From JBDTLH01 sp039934875 (GTDB lineage: Bacteria > Acidobacteriota > Terriglobia > Terriglobales > Acidobacteriaceae), in assembly GCA_039934875.1 (NCBI GenBank), contig JBDTLH010000072.1, positions 1-16,348 on the forward strand: a DNA stretch of 16,348 bases. The letters are read 5' to 3'. How positions within the stretch are numbered: position 1 is the stretch's first letter; each line of letters begins with the position of its first letter. Made by a program: the position numbers and the translations under genes. The notes below the pieces were generated by a model. That model saw nothing but the letters and a program-made list of their open reading frames with translations. It did no database searches and was not told the DNA's origin. Positions 1-6,762 of this stretch are shown here, piece by piece.

Positions 1-532
1 AGTCGGCGTCATCGAGGGCGATGAAATCCACTCCCGCGTGTTGCCAGTGGTAATAGGTCTTCACTTTGTGGTCGGCAGGATTGTCTTTCAGACGCTGGGC
101 AACGATGTCGGGGCGGTTGATCCAGTCGGCGAATTGCGCGATGTAGTCGCCGCGGGTGTGGCCGCTATAGAGCTCATGGTTGCCGATAGCGAGATAGACC
201 GGGGTATCTCCGAACGCACTGAGCTGGTTTTGAATAAAATCCGGCCAGGCGAGGGCCAGGTATTCCGTGACGGTGAGCGGCTTGCCGGAGATCTTGCGCG
301 CCGCTTCCAAATCCTCATCGAAATCGTAGAGGGCGCGGAAATCTCCCAGATGCCAGTAGAACGCGGCATGGTCGGCGCGCACTCCATTGGCGATCGCGGG
401 CATGATGACGTCTCCGCAGTTGCGCGAATCGCCGGAGACGGCGAAGCTCCAGCTAGCATTCTGGTTCTGACAAAATGCGCAGGCAGCGGTCAGTATAAGG
501 AACAAGAATACGTAAACACGTGTTCGTCTCAT
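1..532 (-). CDS. Exported metallophosphoesterase, 3' end cut by window edge
   Basis: The reading frame opens at an ATG on the minus strand and stays open for 177 codons to the edge, so only the N-terminal part is present. Residues 1-21 look like a signal peptide (basic MRRTR, then a hydrophobic run to about A19), so it probably acts in the periplasm or outside the cell. Three metallophosphoesterase motifs follow in the expected order: SGDSR (D35), HLGDF (D64) and IGNHE (N118, H119). The first is D-x-R rather than the common D-x-H, and the second lacks the usual trailing Asp of GDxxD. It may therefore belong to a purple-acid-phosphatase-like or other divergent branch. A later segment, FIALDDAD, fits the next core strand. 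The C-terminal metal-binding histidines lie outside the window. No strong ribosome binding site is visible. It is divergent from ku; the substrate is unknown. Confidence 0.82.
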   Translation of the reverse strand, partial: MRRTRVYVFLFLILTAACAFCQNQNASWSFAVSGDSRNCGDVIMPAIANGVRADHAAFYWHLGDFRALYDFDEDLEAARKISGKPLTVTEYLALAWPDFIQNQLSAFGDTPVYLAIGNHELYSGHTRGDYIAQFADWINRPDIVAQRLKDNPADHKVKTYYHWQHAGVDFIALDDAD

Positions 533-679
533 GCGCGGGTAGTTTACTGTATGCGGGCTGAGAGAAATGGATAAACGGCGAATAGATAGCGAAGCTTATG
601 TAAATTGCATCCCTAACCTGCCCCAGGAATGCGGCAGTCAGCTAAGATATCGCATCGAACTGCTGGCTGATAGCTTCTG

Positions 680-742
680 GCTGCTGGCGACTGGCAAAAG
701 ATTTTTTCCAAAGTCAATCGCCGGCAGCTAGTCGCCAGCAGC
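680..742. repeat. REP-like inverted repeat, copy 1 (before ku)
   Basis: The left arm GCTGCTGGCGACTGGC (680-695) pairs with the right arm GCTAGTCGCCAGCAGC (727-742) over 16 positions with one mismatched or wobble position, around a 31-nt loop. Flanking bases (TGCTGGCTGATAGCTTCTGG to the left) are built from the same GCTGGC/TAGCTTCTGG words. A related inverted repeat occurs at 3071-3170. The right arm ends 3 nt before the AAGGAG of ku. Confidence 0.8.
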
Positions 743-745
743 TAC

Positions 746-752
746 AAGGAGA
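746..752 (+). promoter_or_regulatory. Ribosome binding site of ku
   Basis: AAGGAGA lies 5 nt before the ATG at 758, which fixes the start. It directly follows the inverted repeat ending at 742, so a folded 5' leader would place a strong stem beside the ribosome entry site. Confidence 0.7.
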
Positions 753-757
753 ATCAA

Positions 758-1636
758 ATGGCTTCTTCCGTATGGACCGGATATCTCACCTTCGGGCTTA
801 TCTCGATGCCCGTTCGACTGTTCTCGGGGGCGCGCGGCGAACGCATTGGCTTTCACTTGCTGCACCGCAAGGACCACGTGCGGGTGAAGCAACAATATAT
901 ATGCCCCGAGGATGGCGAGGTGATGGACCGCGCCAACGACATCGTGAAGGGATATGAGTTCAAGAAGGGCGAGTACGTCATCATCGATCCCGCCGAGATC
1001 AAGGCCATCGAGCCCAAGACGGCGAAGGCCATGGAGATACTGGAGTTCGTGAAGCAGGATGAGATTGATCCGGTGTACTTCGAATCTTCTTATTACCTGA
1101 TGCCGGAGGAGGCGGGACGCCGCCCCTACGCGCTGCTTACCAAGGCCATGCAGGACGCGCAGTACGTCGGGGTCGCAAAGCTGACCATGCACAACCGCGA
1201 GTACACCTGCTTCCTGCGCCCCACGGAAGAGGGCGGCATCGTGCTGCACACCATGTATTACCAGGACGAGGTGCGGGAGGTCGAAGGCTTCAACGATATC
1301 GTCAAGAACATCGAAGTGAAGCCGGCTGAGGTCAAGGTCGCGCACCAGTTGATCGAGGCGCTGGCCGCCGAGTGGGAGCCGGAGAAATATCACGACACCT
1401 TCGAAGAGAATGTAAAAAAGCTGATTGAGGCGCGCATCGAAGGCAAGAACGTTATCCCCATTGACAAGCCGAAGAAACCGGCCCCAGTGGGCGATCTTAT
1501 GGCGGCGCTCAAAGAGAGCCTGGCGAACATGGAAGGCAAGAAGAAGGCCCCGCAGCGGGTAGAGGCAGCGCAGGCAGCGAATGAAATTCATGTGACCCCC
1601 GCGAAGCCGAAGTCGAGCAAGAAGAAGTCCGCGTAG
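758..1636 (+). CDS. ku: Bacterial Ku, DNA end-binding protein of non-homologous end joining
   Basis: At 292 residues the protein is the usual size for bacterial Ku. It opens with the family signature (SVWTGYLTFGLISMPVRLFS, residues 4-23), followed by the QYICPEDG and Y-E-F-K-K-G-E-Y segments, the RPYALL block and the KLTMHNRE block of the Ku core. Ku homodimers thread onto double-strand break ends and recruit the ligase LigD, allowing repair without a sister chromosome. After the core (to about residue 257) comes a lysine-rich tail ending KSSKKKSA. In other bacteria such basic tails aid DNA binding and sliding. The start is supported by AAGGAGA 5 nt upstream. No ligD is present in the window, so the partner ligase would have to be encoded elsewhere. 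The long open frame opposite it on the minus strand is a shadow. Confidence 0.97.
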   Translation: MASSVWTGYLTFGLISMPVRLFSGARGERIGFHLLHRKDHVRVKQQYICPEDGEVMDRANDIVKGYEFKKGEYVIIDPAEIKAIEPKTAKAMEILEFVKQDEIDPVYFESSYYLMPEEAGRRPYALLTKAMQDAQYVGVAKLTMHNREYTCFLRPTEEGGIVLHTMYYQDEVREVEGFNDIVKNIEVKPAEVKVAHQLIEALAAEWEPEKYHDTFEENVKKLIEARIEGKNVIPIDKPKKPAPVGDLMAALKESLANMEGKKKAPQRVEAAQAANEIHVTPAKPKSSKKKSA

Positions 1637-1672
1637 AAGCAACCACAAAGGGCACGAAGGTTTCACGAAGGA
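1637..1672. repeat. CACAAAGG/CACGAAGG tandem array, left arm of an inverted pair
   Basis: Beginning right after the ku stop codon, the sequence is made of variants of a 9-12 bp unit: ACCACAAAGG, GCACGAAGG, TTCACGAAGG. The same array in reverse orientation occurs at 1784-1817. The two share the 11-base word AAGCAACCACA exactly. Arrays of this kind are common between genes in several soil bacterial genomes (general recollection). Confidence 0.7.
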
Positions 1673-1783
1673 AGAAAAGTAAGTGTGACCTTATGTCGCT
1701 CTCTGGAATTTTGCGGCTGCACTTTGGGCTGGCGGCAGCAGTGTGAGTTAAAACTGCGCATCTAATCTTGTAATGTTTTGTAT

Positions 1784-1817
1784 TCCTCGGTGTCCTTTGT
1801 GATCTCTGTGGTTGCTT
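1784..1817. repeat. CACAAAGG-type tandem array, right arm of the inverted pair
   Basis: This is the reverse complement of the 1637-1672 array: TCCTCGG, TGTCCTTTGTG, ATCTCTGTGG, TTGCTT. The arms lie about 110 bp apart. The array is open in the frame of the downstream lipoprotein gene, and reading it as coding would add a false N-terminus there. Confidence 0.7.
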
Positions 1818-1843
1818 TTGGGTGCGGTGTCCGCTGCTACAAT
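1812..1843 (+). promoter_or_regulatory. Candidate extended -10 promoter for the YVTN lipoprotein gene
   Basis: TGC-TACAAT (1835-1843) matches an extended -10 element (TGn plus TATAAT with one mismatch), 36 nt before the chosen ATG. Upstream TTGCTT (1812-1817, spacer 20) or TTTTGG (1816-1821, spacer 16) are only weak -35 matches, as expected when an extended -10 is used. The -35 area overlaps the end of the repeat array. Confidence 0.42.
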
Positions 1844-1879
1844 AGACCCTTGTTCCCCACAAATAATTTTGGATTCGCA

Positions 1880-3070
1880 ATGAAGCGCTCTAGCCTGCGC
1901 CGCTCCGCGTGGCCAGTCGCCGCTAGCCTCTGTTTTGCCGCGCTGCTGGGTTGCGGAGACCAATACCGTCCGGTTGCCATTCCCATTCCGCAGTCGGGCG
2001 GCCCACAACCGGCCACCGCCGCATTCGGGCTGGTGCTCTCCAACACTGGCCCCAGCGTGCAGGGCATCGTGACTACCATCAACCTGCCGGGCGACACCAA
2101 CCAGGGACAATTTGCGGTCGGCGTCGATGCCAGTTATGTCATGACGCCCGACGGCACGCGCGCGCTGGCCACCAGCCGGGGCGAAGACTCGCTTAACGTG
2201 TACTCCCCGATCAGCGTGCCCTTGGGAGCGCTCGGTATCACGGCGTTGCTGCAACCGAATTCATCCCCGGTGTATGTAGTGAGCGACGGCGCGACCGCAT
2301 GGACCGCCAACCCGGGGCGCAATGGAAAGACGCCCACGGTGGGTGTTGTGAGTCTATCGAAGCTGATTGAAACTGCCGAAGTGCCAGTGGGAAATAACCC
2401 GGTCGTGCTGTCGTTGAATCAGGCTTACTCCCAAGTGGATTGCGTGAATCAAGCCGACAATACCGTTACCATAATTTCGACCAAAGATAATTCCGTTTTG
2501 GTAACGCTGCCGGTCGGCGTTAATCCTGTAACAGCGGTGACCGGCTCCAATACAGGCTTCACCTTTGTGGTGAATCAGACGGATGGCACCGTATCGCAGA
2601 TTGATCCTAATAGTCTGACCGTTGCGAAGACGCTCACCGTAGGGACATCTCCCAGCGCCGCGACCTATAGCCCGGCGCTGCGCAAGCTGTTTGTCGCCGA
2701 TACCGGCTCGAATACGGTGAGCATCCTAGACGTGGATCCGGCGTCCATTACCTATCAGACGGTAACTACTGTGCCGGTTGGGACACGTCCGGTCGCGCTT
2801 ACCGCCCTCGCGGATGGCTCACGTATCTTCGTGGCAAACGCCGGGTCAAACGACGTCACTGTGATCGACGGTATGGCAAACCGGGTATTGCTTGCGTCGA
2901 TTCCGGTGGGCAACAATCCCATCTCAATTGCATCCTCTGCCAACGGATCGAAAGTAATCGTGGTCAATCAGAACGATAACTCCGTCAGCTTGATTGAGAC
3001 CACGCACTATGCGGTGACCGGTACGGTGCTGGTTCCCGCGACGCCGATCATGGTCACGGCGAATCCGTAG
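1880..3070 (+). CDS. YVTN-family beta-propeller lipoprotein
   Basis: The chosen ATG gives 396 residues and begins MKRSSLRRSAWPVAASL, a lipoprotein signal peptide. It ends in ALLGC, with Cys25 as the lipidation site. The frame is open 34 codons further upstream, but that part is intergenic repeat and would bury the signal peptide. The mature protein has repeats of about 42-45 residues with the spaced motif (P/T)VGxxPv at about residues 169, 211, 253, 299 and 342, each followed by an (F/I)VVNQ or (F/I)VAN strand and then TVS-I-D. This is the YVTN/surface-antigen type of seven-bladed propeller. Such proteins are extracytoplasmic binding scaffolds; the ligand is unknown. The first 110 residues are less regular and may form the remaining blades. 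It lies between ku and the VPS10-like gene on the same strand and seems to have its own promoter. Confidence 0.9.
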   Translation: MKRSSLRRSAWPVAASLCFAALLGCGDQYRPVAIPIPQSGGPQPATAAFGLVLSNTGPSVQGIVTTINLPGDTNQGQFAVGVDASYVMTPDGTRALATSRGEDSLNVYSPISVPLGALGITALLQPNSSPVYVVSDGATAWTANPGRNGKTPTVGVVSLSKLIETAEVPVGNNPVVLSLNQAYSQVDCVNQADNTVTIISTKDNSVLVTLPVGVNPVTAVTGSNTGFTFVVNQTDGTVSQIDPNSLTVAKTLTVGTSPSAATYSPALRKLFVADTGSNTVSILDVDPASITYQTVTTVPVGTRPVALTALADGSRIFVANAGSNDVTVIDGMANRVLLASIPVGNNPISIASSANGSKVIVVNQNDNSVSLIETTHYAVTGTVLVPATPIMVTANP

Positions 3071-3170
3071 GCTAGTGGCTGCTGGCGTCTAGCTTCTGGC
3101 TTCTGGCTTTCCGCTGAGAGAGATGCTGATTGCTTTGAGCCAGCAGCCAGTGGCGAGCAGCCAGCAGCTA
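3071..3170. repeat. REP-like inverted repeat, copy 2 (YVTN gene to VPS10-like gene)
   Basis: The left arm (3071-3108) reads GCTAGTGGCTGCTGGCGTCT then AGCTTCTGGCTTCTGGCT. The right arm (3137-3170) reads GAGCCAGCAGCCAGTGGCGA then GCAGCCAGCAGCTA. Its reverse complement aligns with the left arm with several mismatches, leaving a loop of about 28 nt. The words TAGCTTCTGG and GCTGCTGGCG are shared with copy 1 at 655-743, so the two belong to one dispersed family. It starts at the base after the YVTN stop codon and could act as a 3' stabiliser for that transcript. Confidence 0.72.
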
Positions 3171-3177
3171 ATCCATG

Positions 3178-3207
3178 GTGGCAGAGTTCCCACGCTTCCT
3201 TTATAAC
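3178..3207 (+). promoter_or_regulatory. Candidate promoter of the VPS10-like gene
   Basis: TATAAC (3202-3207, one mismatch to TATAAT) is preceded at an 18-nt spacing by GTGGCA (3178-3183, four of six matches to TTGACA). It lies 40 nt before the TTG start and just downstream of the inverted repeat. This rests on motif similarity only. Confidence 0.35.
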
Positions 3208-3233
3208 GGTAGGTCACCGCATTTCTCTCTACC

Positions 3234-3250
3234 GAGGAGTCTCACCGTTG
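3234..3250 (+). promoter_or_regulatory. Ribosome binding site and TTG start of the VPS10-like gene
   Basis: GAGGAG (3234-3239) lies 8 nt before TTG (3248-3250). The frame after TTG reads straight into a signal peptide, and no ATG in frame comes before the hydrophobic core. An unusual TTG start is therefore the best reading. Confidence 0.7.
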
Positions 3251-6200
3251 CGCTACAAACTGCATTTGCCCACTCTTGTTCTCGTGCTTCCGCTGCTGGT
3301 GAGCGTACATGCCCAGAATTTGCCGCAATCCCCGCAGGTGGTAACCACTCCTTCGAGTCAGCCTGCACAGCCGCAGGCGACCAAGCCGGGAACGACGACC
3401 GCGCCACTCCAGCAACCGCAAAAGCGAACAAAAAAGCCACGCGGCAAAGGAGACGTGGATCTCCCTACGGCAGTGAGCCCAACCACTGCGCCGGAGTCAA
3501 CAGCCGGTAGCGAGAAGCCGGAAGCCGCTCCCATGTCTTCGGGCACATTTGCCGGAATGAAATTTCGCAACATCGGCCCAGCTTTCGTCTCCGGACGCGT
3601 ACAGGCGTTCGCCGTCGATCCCACCAATCGCGCTCATTATTACGTCGCCGTCGCCTCCGGAGGCGTATGGAAGACGATGAATGGCGGGGTCACCTACACG
3701 CCCATCTTTGAAGGGGAAGGCTCCTATTCGATCGGCGATGTGAAAGCCGACCCCAATGATTTCAACGTGGTGTGGGTAGGCAGCGGCGAAGGCAATTCGC
3801 AACGCTCCGTCTCTTACGGTGACGGAGTCTATCGCTCCGATGACGGCGGCAAGAGCTGGAAGAATGTCGGCCTCAAACACTCCGAGCACATCGGACGCAT
3901 GGCTATCGACCCCCGCGACAGCAACACCGTCTTCGTTGCCGCGCAAGGCCCGCTTTGGTCGCCCGGCGGAGACCGCGGCCTCTACCGCACTAGAGACGCG
4001 GGCAAGAGTTGGCAGCGCGTCCTCTACATCAGCGAGAACACCGGCGTGGGCGAGGTGCAGATCGACCCAGCAAACCCTGACGTCATGTATGCCGCGAGTT
4101 ACCAGCGCCGTCGCCATGTGTGGACGATGATTGACGGCGGCCCCGAATCCGCGATCTACAAATCTACCGATGGCGGCGATACCTGGCGCAAGCTCACCTC
4201 CGGACTTCCTACGGTGGACCTGGGGCGCATCGCTATCGCCGTCTCTCCCGCAGACCCCAACGTGGTCTATGCCACCGTCGAGGCGGCGCTGGGCAAGGGC
4301 GGCGTCTTTCGCTCCAGCGACAAAGGAGCGACCTGGGAGCGCCGCAACCCTTACGACGACACTGCGTTTTATTACTCGCAGGTCACCGCCGATCCGAAAT
4401 ATGTGGACCGCATCTACCTGATGAATATCTGGATGAAGGTCTCGGACGATGGCGGCAAGACCTTCCAAAAGTTAGGCGAGAAGAGCAAGCACAGCGACAA
4501 CCACGTGCTGTGGATCGATGCCAACGACAACAACTATTACCTGAACGGCTGCGATGGCGGCGTGTATGAGAGCTTCGACCGCGGCACCAACTGGCGCTGG
4601 GCGAACAACCTTCCGGTAGCGCAGTTCTATGACGTGGCGGTGGATAACGCGCTGCCCTTCTACTACGTTTACGGCGGCACCCAGGACAACAACTCCGTGG
4701 GCGGGCCTTCGCGCACCCGCACCAACTCCGGCATTGAGAACGCCGACTGGTTCATCACCCAGGGCGGAGACGGCTTTCATTCCGTCACCGATCCCGAGGA
4801 CGCGAACACCGTCTATGCGGAATATCAATTCGGCAATATGACCCGCTATGACCGGCGCAACGGAAACGCAACCGGAATCCAGCCGCAGGAGACCAAAGAC
4901 GGGCCACCGCTGCGCTGGAACTGGGATTCGCCGCTGGTGGTTTCACCTCACCAGCACACCCGACTTTACTTCGGCGCGCAGATGCTCTTTGAATCCGATG
5001 ATCGCGGCGATACCTGGCGCGCTATCTCTCCTGACCTTACGCGGCAGATTGATCGCGACAAGCTGCCGGTAATGGGCAAGATATGGGGCCCTGATGCAGT
5101 CGCAAAAAACAATTCCACCTCGTTCTATGGGAACATCGTCGCGCTCAATGAATCTCCCAAACAGGCAGGGCGGCTCTTCGTTGGCACCGACGACGGCTTG
5201 ATCCAGACCACCGATGACGACGGCAAAAGTTGGCGCAAATCGGCGAAGTTCCCTGGCGTTCCGGAGATGACCTATGTCAGCCGCCTGCTCGCCTCGCAGT
5301 TCGATCCTAACGTCGTCTATGCCGCCTTCGACAACCATAAGAACGGAGACTTCAAGCCCTATCTCTTGAAGAGCGCCGACAAGGGCGCGACCTGGACGCC
5401 CATCATGTCGAACCTGCCGGAGAACGGCTCCGTGCTCGCCATCGCCGAAGACTATAACGATCCCAACCTGCTCTTTGTTGGGACCGAATACGGCGTTTTC
5501 TTCTCGAATGACGGTGGAAAAAAGTGGGTGCAATTGAAGGGCGACCTGCCCACGATTGCAGTGCGCGACATTGCCATTCAACGGCGGGAAAATGATCTCG
5601 TGCTCGCTACCTTCGGGCGTGGCTTCTACATCCTCGACGATTATCAGGCGCTGCGTTCGCTCACTCCAGCATTCGGGCAAAGGGCGGCGCTCTTTCCCCT
5701 GCGCGATACAAGATTGTTCATCGAATCCAATAAAAACGGCGGCGGCAAGAAGGCCCACTTCGGCGAATCTTTCTATCGGGCCGACAATCCGCCCTTTGGC
5801 GCGACCTTCACCTTCTACTTGAAAGACAAGCTGAAGACGCTCACGGAAATTCGCCACGAGAAGGAAAAAGCGGCGGAGAAGGGAAGCGGCCCCTACGCCA
5901 ACGCGCCTTATCCTTCCAATGGCGAGCTGCGCGCCGAAGCCGATGAGCAAGCGCCCGCGCTGTGGCTGACCATCGCCGATGCGCAAGGCAATGTGGTACG
6001 CCGCATCTCCGCCCCGAATGCCGCAGGCATCAGCCGCGCCACCTGGGACCTGCGCATGCCCAGCACGCGCGTGCGCGAAGCTGGAAATCAAAATGAAAAT
6101 GAAGAGGATGATTTTGATCGCGATTCCGGACGTCTGGTCGCTCCCGGCGCCTACCAGGTCACGCTTGCGCAACGCTATCGCGGCGTATGGACCGATTTGG

Positions 6201-6745
6201 CTCGCCCGGTGAAATTCAACGTCGCACTATTGGACGATGGCACGGGCGCGACCACAGCCAGGATGTCGTCCGCAGACTTCGCGGCCCTTGCCGATTTCCA
6301 GCAGAAGCTCATGGCACTTGATCGCGCAGTGAACGGAGCATTGCAGCACGCCAGCGCCAGCGAGAAGGAGATGAAATCGCTCGAAACCGCGCTGCGCCAG
6401 ACCCCGGCGGACACCACCGCCCTCCTGACCCGCTTGCAGGCCTTACAAGCGCGCCATCGCAATGTCATGATCCAGCTCAAAGGCGACCATGCCCTGCGCG
6501 CCCGTCAGGACCTCACCCCGCAGTCCATCGACGACCGCCTGGGGCAGATCGAGGCGGAGGAATATTTCTCCACCTCCAAACCAACGGCGACGCATATCGC
6601 CTCCTATGACATTGCCGGCACCGAATTAAAAACCGTGCTGAATAATATGCGCGGCATCGAATCCGATCTGAAGGCGCTCGAATCGGATGCCCAGAGAGCC
6701 GGCGCGCCCTACACTCCGGGCCAGGCGGTGCCTGACTATCATTAG
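3248..6745 (+). CDS. Large secreted BNR/Asp-box (VPS10/sortilin-like) propeller protein
   Basis: This 1165-residue protein starts with a signal peptide (1-22, ending VSVHAQ). A low-complexity Pro/Gln/Thr/Lys linker runs to about residue 97, then the family opening MKFRNIGPAFVSGRVQAF (104-121). Eleven Asp-box-like motifs follow at about residues 137, 194, 244, 302, 351, 396, 438, 578, 650, 704 and 749, for example GVYRSDDGGKSW and AIYKSTDGGDTW. This fits one large or two stacked beta-propellers. Residues about 890-985 contain a TWDLR...APGAYQVTL segment typical of an Ig-like (FlgD-type) domain. About 1007-1105 is mainly helical (LMALDRAVNGAL, LLTRLQALQAR). Database names for relatives vary between glycosyl hydrolase BNR repeat and VPS10 domain protein; Asp boxes are structural and do not prove sialidase activity. 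It ends 17 nt from the converging S9 peptidase gene. Confidence 0.9.
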   Translation: MRYKLHLPTLVLVLPLLVSVHAQNLPQSPQVVTTPSSQPAQPQATKPGTTTAPLQQPQKRTKKPRGKGDVDLPTAVSPTTAPESTAGSEKPEAAPMSSGTFAGMKFRNIGPAFVSGRVQAFAVDPTNRAHYYVAVASGGVWKTMNGGVTYTPIFEGEGSYSIGDVKADPNDFNVVWVGSGEGNSQRSVSYGDGVYRSDDGGKSWKNVGLKHSEHIGRMAIDPRDSNTVFVAAQGPLWSPGGDRGLYRTRDAGKSWQRVLYISENTGVGEVQIDPANPDVMYAASYQRRRHVWTMIDGGPESAIYKSTDGGDTWRKLTSGLPTVDLGRIAIAVSPADPNVVYATVEAALGKGGVFRSSDKGATWERRNPYDDTAFYYSQVTADPKYVDRIYLMNIWMKVSDDGGKTFQKLGEKSKHSDNHVLWIDANDNNYYLNGCDGGVYESFDRGTNWRWANNLPVAQFYDVAVDNALPFYYVYGGTQDNNSVGGPSRTRTNSGIENADWFITQGGDGFHSVTDPEDANTVYAEYQFGNMTRYDRRNGNATGIQPQETKDGPPLRWNWDSPLVVSPHQHTRLYFGAQMLFESDDRGDTWRAISPDLTRQIDRDKLPVMGKIWGPDAVAKNNSTSFYGNIVALNESPKQAGRLFVGTDDGLIQTTDDDGKSWRKSAKFPGVPEMTYVSRLLASQFDPNVVYAAFDNHKNGDFKPYLLKSADKGATWTPIMSNLPENGSVLAIAEDYNDPNLLFVGTEYGVFFSNDGGKKWVQLKGDLPTIAVRDIAIQRRENDLVLATFGRGFYILDDYQALRSLTPAFGQRAALFPLRDTRLFIESNKNGGGKKAHFGESFYRADNPPFGATFTFYLKDKLKTLTEIRHEKEKAAEKGSGPYANAPYPSNGELRAEADEQAPALWLTIADAQGNVVRRISAPNAAGISRATWDLRMPSTRVREAGNQNENEEDDFDRDSGRLVAPGAYQVTLAQRYRGVWTDLARPVKFNVALLDDGTGATTARMSSADFAALADFQQKLMALDRAVNGALQHASASEKEMKSLETALRQTPADTTALLTRLQALQARHRNVMIQLKGDHALRARQDLTPQSIDDRLGQIEAEEYFSTSKPTATHIASYDIAGTELKTVLNNMRGIESDLKALESDAQRAGAPYTPGQAVPDYH

Positions 6746-6762
6746 TTTCCGAACCCGGTCTT

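Larger units (their letters stand above)
533..757. other. Divergent intergenic region between metallophosphoesterase and ku
   Basis: These 225 bases separate two genes that point away from each other, so promoters for both must lie here. I cannot pick out convincing -35/-10 pairs. The right half is filled by a long inverted repeat (described separately) that ends directly before the ku ribosome binding site. No protein-like frame is seen on either strand. Confidence 0.6.

Noticed and set aside
728..1666. A 312-codon open frame on the minus strand across ku
   Set aside because: It is antisense to a clear Ku, and its Leu/Arg/His-rich translation has no recognisable domain; it is a codon-bias shadow.
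4943..6172. A 409-codon minus-strand open frame (and another at 3497-4468) inside the VPS10-like gene
   Set aside because: Both lie opposite well-supported Asp-box coding sequence and have shadow-like composition with no ribosome binding site or domain.
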